Source: Methanocaldococcus lauensis
Lineage (GTDB): Archaea > AGJL01 > Methanococci > Methanococcales > Methanocaldococcaceae
Direction of reading: 5' to 3'
NCBI RefSeq assembly: GCF_902827225.1
Contig: NZ_LR792632.1
Span: 1,321,030-1,385,029 of the forward strand
Length of the DNA stretch: 64,000 nucleotides
Shown: positions 25,781 to 34,792 of the stretch, piece by piece
How the letters are laid out: each line of letters starts with the position of its first letter
Numbering within the stretch: the first letter of the stretch is position 1
Notes under the pieces: generated by a model
What the model was told of the DNA's origin: nothing
Database searches by the model: none
Seen by the model: only the letters and a program-made list of their open reading frames with translations
Program-made: the position numbers and the translations under genes

Positions 25781-25860
25781 ATGATTTTAATTTAAGAGGC
25801 ATTGCTTCCTAAGGGAAGCAATGCATCGGGGGTATACCAATAGGGGGTATCCCCCTATGG
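25778..25860 (+). repeat. Internal copy of CRISPR trailer element (two hairpins)
   Basis: After the degenerate repeat comes a 26-base word (25778-25803) identical to 26754-26779, then hairpin 1 with an 11-bp stem (25799-25809 / 25814-25824) and hairpin 2 with an 8-bp stem ATAGGGGG / CCCCCTAT (25840-25847 / 25851-25858). It abuts the next CRISPR repeat directly at 25861, with no leader between. The same order of parts is found at the end of the second block. Confidence 0.9.
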
Positions 25861-26757
25861 GTTTAAAATCAGACCCCTAAGGGGATGGAAATTCATACAC
25901 CATCTTATCTCCTTTATATATTGCTACATATACATTTGTCTAAAATCAGACCCCTAAGGGGATGGAAATATTTTTCAGCTTTTGCTAATTGCATAAGCAT
26001 ATTTATTAAAGTCTAAAATCAGACCCCTAAGGGGATGGAAATTTAACAGCACTTAAAACATCCTGAGCATATCCCATATTATCGTCTAAAATCAGACCCC
26101 TAAGGGGATGGAAATCCTATAATATCCTTCAAATATTCCTTATATATCGGCGGGTCTAAAATCAGACCCCTAAGGGGATGGAAATTTTTAATTTTTCCCA
26201 ATACATGAACAAAGCATGTTTTGTCTAAAATCAGACCCCTAAGGGGATGGAAATATATGAACATAGATTTTTTTAAATAAACTAACTATTTCGTTGGTCT
26301 AAAATCAGACCCCTAAGGGGATGGAAATGAGAATTGTGTTCATATTAATGAAGTTAAAGTCTATATCTTAGTCTAAAATCAGACCCCTAAGGGGATGGAA
26401 ATTTAATTGTAATGCCACATCTTCAAGTTTTCTCTTAATCTCGTCTAAAATCAGACCCCTAAGGGGATGGAAATGCTGTCGTAAATCTCGTCTGCATCTA
26501 CTTTATCGTGAATGTCTAAAATCAGACCCCTAAGGGGATGGAAATACGCATAAAGGAAAGATGGAAGTTGTAGAGGGAACTTGTCGTCTAAAATCAGACC
26601 CCTAAGGGGATGGAAAGGTTTGTGAGTGGCAGATTGCCGAATTCTATACTTTTATTGTCTAAAATCAGACCCCTAAGGGGATGGAAACTTTCTATAATTG
26701 TCATCTATTAAAAATAACTCTACATCTGAGTTTAAAATCAGACCTCTAAGGGGAAAA
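25861..26757 (+). CRISPR. CRISPR array, second block (12 intact repeats and a degenerate last one)
   Basis: Same repeat as the first block, starts at 25861 (variant GTTT), 25938, 26011, 26084, 26154, 26223, 26297, 26371, 26443, 26514, 26586, 26657, and a degenerate terminal copy at 26730 (GTTT start, CTCTAAGGGG then AAAATGA). Spacers are 38-46 bases. Together with the first block the locus has 21 repeats and 19 spacers. The first and last repeats of this block share the GTTT start, unlike all others. Confidence 0.98.
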
Positions 26758-26840
26758 TGATTTTAATTTAAGAGGCATTACTGAGCGTTAGCGAAGCAAT
26801 GCATCCCAGGTATCCCAATAGGGGGCAGAGCCCCCTATGG
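26754..26840 (+). repeat. Terminal CRISPR trailer element (two hairpins)
   Basis: This begins with the same 26-base word as the internal copy. Hairpin 1 (26775-26802) keeps the outer GCATT/AATGC pairs but has changed inner bases that still allow partial pairing. Hairpin 2 keeps the 8-bp stem ATAGGGGG / CCCCCTAT (26818-26825 / 26831-26838) with a different loop (CAGAG instead of TAT). Changes outside the stems and conservation within them suggest a structured RNA or terminator. Confidence 0.85.
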
Positions 26841-27210
26841 GATGGGAATATTTAAATTTTTAATTTTATTTCAGTATCATAAAAATTCATAGATTTCTAT
26901 ATTCACATATATTTTAAAAGTAATAACGACTCTCGGTAAATTCTAAAATCTTTATTATAAAATAATAAAAATATCAAAAAATTATTATAATAATTCTAAA
27001 TTGTGGTAGTTACACTGTTTATTTATAGAATTTTAATATATAATAAGAAAAATTTAATTTTTTTATGATTTATTATCATCTTTCCTAAAAAATTCCAAGA
27101 TTTGGTATTTATTATTATGAATAAATTTTAAAAATGTGTATGCATAAAGAAAAGTAAATTAATATAATATAGTTTTTCCATACTAATTTAAAATAATATT
27201 TTGTGAAACT
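26841..27210. other. AT-rich intergenic region before topA
   Basis: About 370 bases without a gene. It is almost pure AT with a few TATA-like words (for example TTAATATAATATAGTTTTT near 27158, which may be the topA promoter) and a lone GC patch AACGACTCTCGG at about 26927. I see no RNA gene or repeat in it. Confidence 0.7.
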
Positions 27211-29679
27211 ATGTGTATTTTAATTATTTGTGAAAAGCCAAGTGTTGCTAAAAAAATAGCCAATGCTTTGGGAAAACCTAAGAAAAAAACTATCTATAAT
27301 GTTCCATACTACGAATTGGAGAGGAATGGGAAAAAAATTATTGTTGCAAGTGCTGTCGGGCATTTATTTACGCTGGTTGAAAAAAACAATACTAAATTTG
27401 GACATTATCCTGTTTTTGATGTAAAATGGGAACCAGCAAGTGCTGAAAAAGGAAAAAAATATGTTGATAACTATATAAAGGCATTAAAAAAACTTTCTAA
27501 GGAGGCAGATGAAATATATATAGCAACAGATTGGGACATTGAGGGAGAATTAATAGGTTATCACGCATTGAAATACTGTTGCAGTAAAACAAAAGCTAAG
27601 AGAATGAGATTTTCCTCATTAACAAAAAATGAAATTATAAAAGCGTTTGAAAATCCTGATGAAATAGATTATGGTTTGGTAGATGCTGGTGAAAGTAGGC
27701 ATATCATAGATTGGTATTATGGAATAAACTTATCAAGAGCGTTGATGAATGCTATTAAGGCAGTAAATAGATGGAAAACAATGAGTGTTGGTAGAGTTCA
27801 AGGACCAGCATTAGCTTTTTTAACTGAGAGAGAGTTGGAAATTAAAAAATTTGTTCCAAAGCCATACTGGGTTATTGAGGCATTATTAAAGGATAATTTA
27901 AAGGCAATACATGAAAAAGAGAAATTTTGGGATGAAAAAGAGGCTAAAAATGTTTATGAAAAAGTAAAAAATGAAAAGTTTGGGAAAGTTGTAGAGATAA
28001 AAAGAACTGTGAGAAAGATAAAGCCACTCCCTCCCTTTGACTTAGGAACTTTACAGAGAGAGGCATACAACTATTTTAAGTTTTCTCCAAAGGAAACCCA
28101 AGAAATTGCCCAAAGTTTGTATGAAAAAGGTTTATGTTTGCATCCAGACACATTAATTTTATTACCTGATGGAGTTAAGAAAATTAAGGATTTAGACGAT
28201 GAAGGAAATATTTTATGTTTAAATAAAGATTTGAAATTAACAAAATCAAAATATAAACTTTTAAAAAGAACAGTAAAAGAGAAACTAATAAAAATTACCT
28301 TAAATGATGGAACTGAACTTATTGCAACAAAAGAGCATCCAATTTTGGTCTATAGGGATAAGTTAATATTTGTTCCTTCTGGAGAGTTGAAAGAAAATGA
28401 ACAAGTAGTAACACTTAATTATGGAGAGGTTTATATCCAAAAAATTAAAAAAATTGAAGAAATTGATTATGAAGGAGAGGTTTATGATTTAACAGTTGAG
28501 AAATACCACAACTTTATAGCCAATGGTGTAGTTGTGCATAACTGCTCATACCCAAGGACATCTTCCCAAAAATTACCAAAGGATAAAAACTATTTAGAGA
28601 ATATTTTAAATACTTTAAAGAATCATCCAATTTATGGAAAATGGGTTAAAGAGATTTTAACTAAGGGAGATTTAAAGCCAGTTGAAGGTAAAAAAGAGGA
28701 TCCTGCTCATCCTGCAATACATGTTGTAGATATTCCAAAAGATGAAGAATTATCAGAAAAAGAAAAAAAGATTTACGATTTAATTGCAAGAAGAACATTA
28801 AGTGCCTTTTGGGATAATGCAGAGAGGGAATATTTAAATATAAAAATTAACATAAATGGAGAGATTTTTAAACTATCTGGTTCAAGAACATTAAAAGAAG
28901 GTTGGCATGAAATTTATTACTTCCCAAAATTTGATGAGTGTGAGTTGCCAAAGTTAAATAAGGGAGATTTAATACCTATTCAAAAAATAACTATAACTAA
29001 AAAAGAAACTCAACCACCTAAAAGATACACTGTTGCAAGTATAATTAAGGAATTGGAGAAAAGAAAGTTAGGAACTAAGGCAACGAGGGCGGAAATCGTT
29101 GAGAAATTAATAAAAAGAGGGTATGTTATTGATGATGGCTCATTAAAAGTAACTGACTTGGGAATTTCAGTCGTTGAAACTTTAAAAAAGTTCTGTCCAG
29201 AAATTATTGACGAAAAAATGACGAGAGATTTAGAAGAGAAGTTAGAAAAAATACAGTTTAGAAAGATTAAAAAAGATGAAGTTTTGGATGAGGCAGAACA
29301 AAAATTAAGAAAAATTTTAGAAGAATTTAAAAAGAAAGAAAAAGATGTAGGAATGTTCCTTATAAAAAAGTTAGATTCTAATAATTCCTCAAACACAGAA
29401 AAAAATAAAAATGAAAGTAAAAAAGTTGTTGGAAAATGCCCTATGTGTGGTGGAGATTTAATTTTAAAGAAAGGTAGATATGGAGAATTTTACGGCTGTT
29501 CCAATTATCCTAAGTGCAAATATACTGAATCAATAAATAAAGAGGTTATAAAGAAATGTCCTAAATGTGGAGGAGAGTTAATAATTAGAGAAGGAAAGTA
29601 TGGAAAGTTTTTAGGATGTTCAAATTATCCAAAGTGTAAATATACAGAAAAATTAAATAAAAAGGTGGATAAAACATGA
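27211..29679 (+). CDS. topA: DNA topoisomerase I (type IA) interrupted by a mini-intein
   Basis: A precursor of 822 residues; 686 after intein removal. The TOPRIM domain starts at ILIICEKPSVAKKIA and includes ATDWDIEGE (metal-binding D-x-D). The active-site tyrosine is in CSYPRTSS, residue 447 of the precursor. Two C-terminal Cys4 zinc ribbons are visible (CPMCGGDL...CSNYPKC and CPKCGGEL...CSNYPKC). The enzyme relaxes negative supercoils by single-strand passage. The ATG at 27211 follows TTGTGAAACT. The next gene overlaps by four bases (ATGA), so the two are translationally coupled. Confidence 0.97.
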   Translation: MCILIICEKPSVAKKIANALGKPKKKTIYNVPYYELERNGKKIIVASAVGHLFTLVEKNNTKFGHYPVFDVKWEPASAEKGKKYVDNYIKALKKLSKEADEIYIATDWDIEGELIGYHALKYCCSKTKAKRMRFSSLTKNEIIKAFENPDEIDYGLVDAGESRHIIDWYYGINLSRALMNAIKAVNRWKTMSVGRVQGPALAFLTERELEIKKFVPKPYWVIEALLKDNLKAIHEKEKFWDEKEAKNVYEKVKNEKFGKVVEIKRTVRKIKPLPPFDLGTLQREAYNYFKFSPKETQEIAQSLYEKGLCLHPDTLILLPDGVKKIKDLDDEGNILCLNKDLKLTKSKYKLLKRTVKEKLIKITLNDGTELIATKEHPILVYRDKLIFVPSGELKENEQVVTLNYGEVYIQKIKKIEEIDYEGEVYDLTVEKYHNFIANGVVVHNCSYPRTSSQKLPKDKNYLENILNTLKNHPIYGKWVKEILTKGDLKPVEGKKEDPAHPAIHVVDIPKDEELSEKEKKIYDLIARRTLSAFWDNAEREYLNIKININGEIFKLSGSRTLKEGWHEIYYFPKFDECELPKLNKGDLIPIQKITITKKETQPPKRYTVASIIKELEKRKLGTKATRAEIVEKLIKRGYVIDDGSLKVTDLGISVVETLKKFCPEIIDEKMTRDLEEKLEKIQFRKIKKDEVLDEAEQKLRKILEEFKKKEKDVGMFLIKKLDSNNSSNTEKNKNESKKVVGKCPMCGGDLILKKGRYGEFYGCSNYPKCKYTESINKEVIKKCPKCGGELIIREGKYGKFLGCSNYPKCKYTEKLNKKVDKT
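28135..28542 (+). mobile_element. Mini-intein (136 residues) in TopA
   Basis: Precursor residues 309-444. Block A is CLHPDTLILLPDG with Cys1; block B GTELIATKEHPILVY with the T-x-x-H motif; block F VYDLTVEKYHNFIANG; block G VVVHN followed by Cys+1 of the C-extein. No LAGLIDADG or other endonuclease segment is present, so it is a pure splicing domain near the lower size limit for inteins. The joined extein reads EKGL-CSYPRTSS, a normal topoisomerase IA active site. Confidence 0.95.
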
Positions 29680-30836
29680 TTCCGAAATTGTATGTTGATT
29701 TTGGAGGTTATTCAGCAATAGAAAAAGGAAATTTAATAATTCCAAGAGAGAATATCTTAAATAAAGAAGATTTTGATAAAATAGAAATTGGAGAGGTAGT
29801 TGATATATATTCAAAGAGAGGGAAATTTTTAGGAAGAGGTTTTAAAAATCCAAGAGAAGTTAGAATAATGACACTAAAAAAAGAAAATTTGGATGAAAAC
29901 TACATAAGAGAGAAAATAATTAAGGCTAATGAATATAGAGTAAATTTTTTAGGATTTAAAGACACTTATAGGATGGTTTATACTCAATCAGATTGGTTAA
30001 ATGGTTTGGTTATTGACAAATATAATGATATTGCAACAGTTCAAATATTCAACTACGGTATTGAAAAAATGAAAGATGTAATTGTAGAGACACTTTTAGA
30101 TTTAGGGATAGATAGTATTTATGAAAAAAGTTCTGGAAGAAATAGGAAAAGAGCAGGATTGCCAGAGGTTGAGGGTATATTAGTTGGAAAGAAAACAGAG
30201 ACAATTATTAAAGAAGGGGATGCAAAATTTAAAGTTACCTTTGATGGACAAAAAACAGGCTTTTTCTTAGACCAAAGAGAGAATAGATTGGCTATAGAGA
30301 AATTTATAAAAGAAGGAGATAGAGTTTTAGATGTCTGTTGCTATACTGGTGGATTTTCTGTTCATTGTGCTATTAAAGGGGCAGAGGTTGTAGGAGTAGA
30401 TTTATCTAAAAAGGCGTTAAAAGTAGCGGAGGAAAATATGGAATTAAATAATATTCCAAAAGATAGATATGAATTTATAGAAGGAAATGCATTTAAAGTT
30501 ATGGAAGAGTTTATAGAGGATGGAGAGAAATTTGATATAGTAATTTTAGACCCTCCTGCATTTGCTCAATCAAAAAAATCTTTGAAGGATGCTATTAGGG
30601 GCTATCATATGTTAAATAGATTTGGAGCTAAATTGGCTGATAGATTGTTAGTAACTTGTTCTTGCTCTCAACCATTAGAGCCAGATGCATTTAAAGCGTT
30701 AGTTATAGATGCATGTCTAAAAGCAAAAAAATGGGCCAAAATCATTAAATATGGCTCACAAAGTCCAGATCATCCAATAACTTCTAAGGGAACAGAATAC
30801 TTAAAGTGTCTATTTTTAAGTTTAGAAAAAATTTAA
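29676..30836 (+). CDS. PUA-domain class I rRNA methyltransferase (RlmI/RlmO-like)
   Basis: A 386-residue protein with an N-terminal PUA domain (to about residue 75, including GEVVDIYSKRGKFLGRGF), a central EEHD-like linker and a C-terminal Rossmann methyltransferase: VLDVCCYTGGFSVHCAIKGA (motif I), VVGVDLSKKAL, and FDIVILDPPAFAQSKKSL (motif IV, D-P-P). Members methylate cytosine-5 of 23S rRNA; the catalytic Cys is within LVTCSCSQPL. It starts inside the topA stop codon. Confidence 0.9.
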   Translation: MIPKLYVDFGGYSAIEKGNLIIPRENILNKEDFDKIEIGEVVDIYSKRGKFLGRGFKNPREVRIMTLKKENLDENYIREKIIKANEYRVNFLGFKDTYRMVYTQSDWLNGLVIDKYNDIATVQIFNYGIEKMKDVIVETLLDLGIDSIYEKSSGRNRKRAGLPEVEGILVGKKTETIIKEGDAKFKVTFDGQKTGFFLDQRENRLAIEKFIKEGDRVLDVCCYTGGFSVHCAIKGAEVVGVDLSKKALKVAEENMELNNIPKDRYEFIEGNAFKVMEEFIEDGEKFDIVILDPPAFAQSKKSLKDAIRGYHMLNRFGAKLADRLLVTCSCSQPLEPDAFKALVIDACLKAKKWAKIIKYGSQSPDHPITSKGTEYLKCLFLSLEKI

Positions 30837-30855
30837 TTTTATTTTTGGTGAAAAT

Positions 30856-31455
30856 ATGAGATATGTTGCCTATAAAATTTATCCAGAAGAATTCTTAAAA
30901 AATGAAGTTGTTGAAAATTCTTTAATTATAGAGGGTAGAAAGGTTAGAAGAGTAAGAATTTTAGGAAAAGTGGAAAATATAAATGTTGGAGAAATTTTAT
31001 CTTTTTATGTTGATGGAGTAAATGTTAAGTATTTTGAAGATAAACCAGTTTATATCAAAGAGGGAGATATTGTTGATGTAATTGGAAGACCAAGAACATT
31101 CAATGGAGATAAATATTTAATGGCTGAAATTATTAGAGTTAGAGATGAAAAATGGGTAAAACTTAGAGATTTAGAAATAAAAAAGACAAGAAAATATTTA
31201 TTAGAAAATGCTGAATTGGCAGATGAGGAAACTGAAGAGGAAGAATTTGAAGAAGATATAGAAATTGAAAATTTAGATCCAGAAGTTATAAAAGAAAAAA
31301 TATTATCCATTATTGAAAAATTTGGAGAAATTACATTTGAAGAACTCTCTGGTATGGTTAGACTCTCAGAGGAAGAGTTAGAAAAGTATTTATCTGAATT
31401 AATAGAATCTGGAGACATCCTTGAGCCCATACCTGGAGTTTATAAAATACAGTAA
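30856..31455 (+). CDS. OB-fold protein with C-terminal winged helix (RPA-associated type)
   Basis: A 199-residue protein. The N-terminal 110 residues form an OB fold (RRVRILGKVENINVGEILSF, DVIGRPRTFNGDKYLMAE), followed by an acidic stretch rich in Glu (about residues 118-140) and a winged helix (FGEITFEELSGMVRLSEEEL). It fits the archaeal COG3390-type proteins associated with replication protein A. It is clustered with topA, which supports a DNA role. Biochemical function unknown. Confidence 0.75.
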   Translation: MRYVAYKIYPEEFLKNEVVENSLIIEGRKVRRVRILGKVENINVGEILSFYVDGVNVKYFEDKPVYIKEGDIVDVIGRPRTFNGDKYLMAEIIRVRDEKWVKLRDLEIKKTRKYLLENAELADEETEEEEFEEDIEIENLDPEVIKEKILSIIEKFGEITFEELSGMVRLSEEELEKYLSELIESGDILEPIPGVYKIQ

Positions 31456-31470
31456 TTTGGAGGTGGAAAA

Positions 31471-32028
31471 TTGCTATTAGAAGAAACTTTAAAATCCTGT
31501 CCTATTGTAAAAAGAGGAAATTATCATTATTTTATTCACCCAATAACTGATGGGGTTCCAATTGTAGAGCCAAAGTTATTGAGAGAAGTAGCAATAAGAA
31601 TAATCAAAATTGGAAACTTTGAGGATGTTGATAAAATAGTAACTGCCGAGGCTATGGGAATACCTTTGGCAACTATTCTCTCCTTATATACTGATATACC
31701 CTATGTAATTATGAGAAAGAGAGAATACAAATTACCTGGAGAAATTCCTGTTTTTCAAACTACTGGTTATAGTAAAGGGCAATTATATTTAAATGGAATA
31801 AATAAAGGAGATAAAGTAGTAATTGTAGATGATGTTATCTCTACGGGAGGAACGATGATTGCTATAATTGAGGCATTAAAAAAAGCAGGGGCTGAGATAA
31901 AGGATATAATATGTGTTATAGAAAGAGGAAATGGTAAAAAAGAAGTTGAAGAAAAAACTGGCTATAAAATTAAAACATTAGTTAAAATTGATGTTGTAGA
32001 TGGAAAAGTTGTAATTTTAGATAAATAA
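31471..32028 (+). CDS. hpt: Purine phosphoribosyltransferase (hypoxanthine/guanine type)
   Basis: A 185-residue type I PRTase for purine salvage. The PRPP loop is [15 protein letters not shown] (about residues 112-126). The N-terminus ([24 protein letters not shown]) is typical of archaeal hypoxanthine/guanine PRTases of the adenine-PRTase-like fold. The start is TTG at 31471 after GGAGGTGG, with ideal spacing. Specificity between adenine and hypoxanthine cannot be read from sequence with certainty. Confidence 0.85.
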   Translation: MLLEETLKSCPIVKRGNYHYFIHPITDGVPIVEPKLLREVAIRIIKIGNFEDVDKIVTAEAMGIPLATILSLYTDIPYVIMRKREYKLPGEIPVFQTTGYSKGQLYLNGINKGDKVVIVDDVISTGGTMIAIIEALKKAGAEIKDIICVIERGNGKKEVEEKTGYKIKTLVKIDVVDGKVVILDK

Positions 32029-32049
32029 AATGTTAATGTTGGTGGTCAA

Positions 32050-32676
32050 ATGGACATAAGAAGTATAAACCCTACAAAGATTGTATGCGTTGGTTTGAAC
32101 TATATAGACCACGCTAAGGAGTTAAATATGGAAATTCCTGAATATCCAATAATATTTTTAAAACCCACATCATCTATAATTTACAACGAAGATTATATTA
32201 TAAGACCAAAAATTTCCAAAAGAGTTGATTATGAAGTTGAATTAGCAATTGTTATAGGAAAAAAATGTAAAAATGTTAAAAAATCAGAAGCTGAGGATTA
32301 CATAATGGGATACACAATTTTAAATGATGTAACAGCAAGAGATTTACAGCAGAAAGATGGGCAATGGACGAGGGCTAAGTCATTTGATACATTTTGTCCA
32401 ATAGGTCCAAGAATAGTTAAAGACATAGATCCAATGAACCTAAATATTGAGTGTAGAGTTAATAATGAAGTTAAACAAAAATCTAACACTAAAAATATGA
32501 TTTTTGATGTCTATGAATTGGTAGAATTTGTTTCATCAATAATGACACTGTATCCTGGAGATATTATTTCAACTGGTACTCCTCCCGGAGTTGGAGAGTT
32601 AAAAGCAGGAGATGTTGTAGAATGTGAAATTGAAAATATAGGAATTTTAAGAAATTATGTTAAAGACGAAGAATAG
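32050..32676 (+). CDS. Fumarylacetoacetate hydrolase family protein
   Basis: A 208-residue single-domain FAH-fold enzyme. Metal-binding acidic residues are in DYEVELAIVIGK (E-x-E pattern), with GYTILNDVTARDLQQ and the catalytic-loop segment TGTPPGVGELKAGD. Family members include acylpyruvases, decarboxylases and isomerases acting on 2-oxo/ene compounds; the actual substrate here is not evident. It follows the PRTase gene by 21 bases (GGTGGTC before the ATG). Confidence 0.85.
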   Translation: MDIRSINPTKIVCVGLNYIDHAKELNMEIPEYPIIFLKPTSSIIYNEDYIIRPKISKRVDYEVELAIVIGKKCKNVKKSEAEDYIMGYTILNDVTARDLQQKDGQWTRAKSFDTFCPIGPRIVKDIDPMNLNIECRVNNEVKQKSNTKNMIFDVYELVEFVSSIMTLYPGDIISTGTPPGVGELKAGDVVECEIENIGILRNYVKDEE

Positions 32677-32778
32677 TGAGTGTGCAAAAGGTAAATTTAA
32701 TAAAATGTTTAACTTACCTATTTTTAAAAAGAAATTATCTAAATTTATAGTTTTTAAGATTTTAATGGTGATATTTAT

Positions 32779-33552
32779 ATGGAAAAGCCAATTATTTGTA
32801 GAATAAAAAAGATCATAAAAGAAAGTCCTACAGTAAAAACATTTGTAATAGATAGAGATTTTGATTTTAAGCCAGGACAGTTTGCAATGCTTTGGCTACC
32901 AGGAGTTGATGAGAAACCATTTGGTTTCTCTTCCAAAAACAGTTTTAGCGTTGCGAGAGTTGGAGAATTTACTAAAAAAATGCATGAATTAAAAGAAGGA
33001 GATATAATAGGAGTTAGAGGGCCTTATGGAACATATTTTGAGCCGTTGGGAGATAAAATCTTGGCTGTTGCTGGAGGTATTGGAGCTGCACCAATTATAA
33101 CAGCAGTTGAAGAATTTTCAAAGCAAGGGATTGAAATAACAACTATATTGGGAGCAAGAAGTAAAGATGAATTGTTATTTTTAGATAGATTTAAAAAAGC
33201 GGGAAGATTGGAAATATGTACAGATGATGGTAGTTTTGGATTTAAAGGCTTTACAACTGAAAAAATGAAAGAAGTTCTTAAAGAAGAGAAATTTGATTTA
33301 ATTATTACTTGCGGGCCAGAAATAATGATGAAGAAGGTTGTTGATATTGCCAATGAACATAATATTCCAGTTCAAGTTTCAATGGAGAGATATATGAAGT
33401 GTGGTATTGGCATCTGTGGGCAGTGTTGTGTAGATGATGAGGGGCTTTGTGTATGTAAGGATGGACCAGTATTTTGGGGAGATAAGCTGAGATTTATTAG
33501 AGAATTTGGGAAATATAAAAGAGAGTCCTCTGGGAAGGTTATTAAGATTTAA
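32779..33552 (+). CDS. pyrK: Dihydroorotate dehydrogenase electron-transfer subunit (PyrK)
   Basis: A 257-residue ferredoxin-reductase-like flavoprotein. FAD and NAD(P) domains are shown by FKPGQFAMLWLPG, GPYGTYFEP, ILAVAGGIGAAPII and TCGPEIMMKK; the C-terminal CGIGICGQCCVDDEGLCVC binds a 2Fe-2S cluster. PyrK passes electrons between PyrD and NAD in pyrimidine synthesis. pyrD is not adjacent here. A 102-base gap with complementary AGGTAA/TTACCT arms precedes it. Confidence 0.87.
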   Translation: MEKPIICRIKKIIKESPTVKTFVIDRDFDFKPGQFAMLWLPGVDEKPFGFSSKNSFSVARVGEFTKKMHELKEGDIIGVRGPYGTYFEPLGDKILAVAGGIGAAPIITAVEEFSKQGIEITTILGARSKDELLFLDRFKKAGRLEICTDDGSFGFKGFTTEKMKEVLKEEKFDLIITCGPEIMMKKVVDIANEHNIPVQVSMERYMKCGIGICGQCCVDDEGLCVCKDGPVFWGDKLRFIREFGKYKRESSGKVIKI

Positions 33553-33635
33553 TATTCACTTAATTTCCAACATTTATTTGGTTATTCATACTTTGTTTTT
33601 AATTATTTGTAAAAAAATTTTATGCTGTGATCAGT

Positions 33636-34775
33636 ATGATAAAGTTTGGCGAGGCAGTTTTAGGGAATGAGATTAAAGCAATAGTTAATGTATCTATTGG
33701 AAAAGGTAAAGATATAGATAATATATTTACCAATGCTTTAACAAGAGGTAACTGTGTTTTTGCAAACTTAAGACCTAATTTAATAGTTAAGCCATTAACC
33801 TTGGTAGTTCCAAGGCATAATATTGAGAGCAATATACAAGATGAGCTATTTCAAGGAGTTATTCAGTATGCAGTTGCTAAAGCAGTTGCTGATTTAGATT
33901 TAGATGAGGATTTAAAAATTGTTGTTTCTATTAATGTCCCAGAGCTTCCAATAACAAATTTAACAAAAAGAAAGCTTTTCCAATACTTTTATGCTTCAAC
34001 AAAGTTAGCTATAAACAGAGCTTTAAATGAATATCCATCAAAAGAAAAGGTAAAGAAAGAGAAGTATAGGGCTTTGCATCCATTAGTTGGGTTTAGAGAT
34101 GTTAGATTAGAGTATCCTCCATATCTACAAATTGCTTTGGATGTTCCAACAATGGAAAACTTAGAATTTTTATTACACAATATTCCAAAGAGCGACCACA
34201 TTATCTTAGAGGCGGGAACTCCATTAATTAAAAAATTTGGTTTAGAAGTTATTGAGATAATGAGAGAGTATTTTGATGGTTTTATTGTTGCTGACTTAAA
34301 AACATTAGATACTGGAAGGGTTGAGGTTAGATTGGCTTTTGAAGCAACTGCTAATGCTGTAGCAATAAGTGGATTAGCACCAAAATCAACAATAATTAAA
34401 GCTATTCATGAATGCCAAAAATGTGGTTTAATAAGTTATTTAGATATGTTAAATGTCTCTAACCCTCAAAAATTATACGATTCTTTAAAATTAAAGCCAG
34501 ATGTTGTTATTTTACATAGAGGTATTGATGAAGAGACTTTTGGAATTAAAAAAGAGTGGAAGTTTGAAGGTAATTGTTTATTGGCAATTGCTGGAGGAGT
34601 TGGGATAGAGAATATTGAAGAGCTATTGAAAGAATATCAAATATTAATTGTTGGTAGAGCAATTACAAAATCAGGAGACCCTGGAAGAGTTATTAGAATG
34701 TTTATAAATAAGATGGGCTATGATATAGACACTTATAGGCTTTATTTTGATGAGGATGAGGATATTGAATATTAG
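33636..34775 (+). CDS. fae-hps: Bifunctional formaldehyde-activating enzyme / 3-hexulose-6-phosphate synthase
   Basis: A 379-residue fusion. Residues 1-160 are a Fae domain (MIKFGEAVLGNEIKAIVNVS, and HPLVGFRDVRLEYPPYLQI), which condenses formaldehyde with tetrahydromethanopterin; residues about 165-379 are hexulose-6-phosphate synthase of the OMP decarboxylase superfamily (ADLKTLDTGRVE carrying the D-x-K-x-x-D motif). In methanogens without the oxidative pentose pathway it makes ribulose-5-phosphate from fructose-6-phosphate. The ATG at 33636 follows GTGATC. Confidence 0.96.
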   Translation: MIKFGEAVLGNEIKAIVNVSIGKGKDIDNIFTNALTRGNCVFANLRPNLIVKPLTLVVPRHNIESNIQDELFQGVIQYAVAKAVADLDLDEDLKIVVSINVPELPITNLTKRKLFQYFYASTKLAINRALNEYPSKEKVKKEKYRALHPLVGFRDVRLEYPPYLQIALDVPTMENLEFLLHNIPKSDHIILEAGTPLIKKFGLEVIEIMREYFDGFIVADLKTLDTGRVEVRLAFEATANAVAISGLAPKSTIIKAIHECQKCGLISYLDMLNVSNPQKLYDSLKLKPDVVILHRGIDEETFGIKKEWKFEGNCLLAIAGGVGIENIEELLKEYQILIVGRAITKSGDPGRVIRMFINKMGYDIDTYRLYFDEDEDIEY

Positions 34776-34792
34776 TTTTTGTTGGGATATTT

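Noticed and set aside
32677-32778. AGGTAA/TTACCT arms before pyrK as a riboswitch
   Set aside because: Only six pairs and an AT-rich loop; no conserved aptamer features can be seen, so it is at most a weak operator or terminator.
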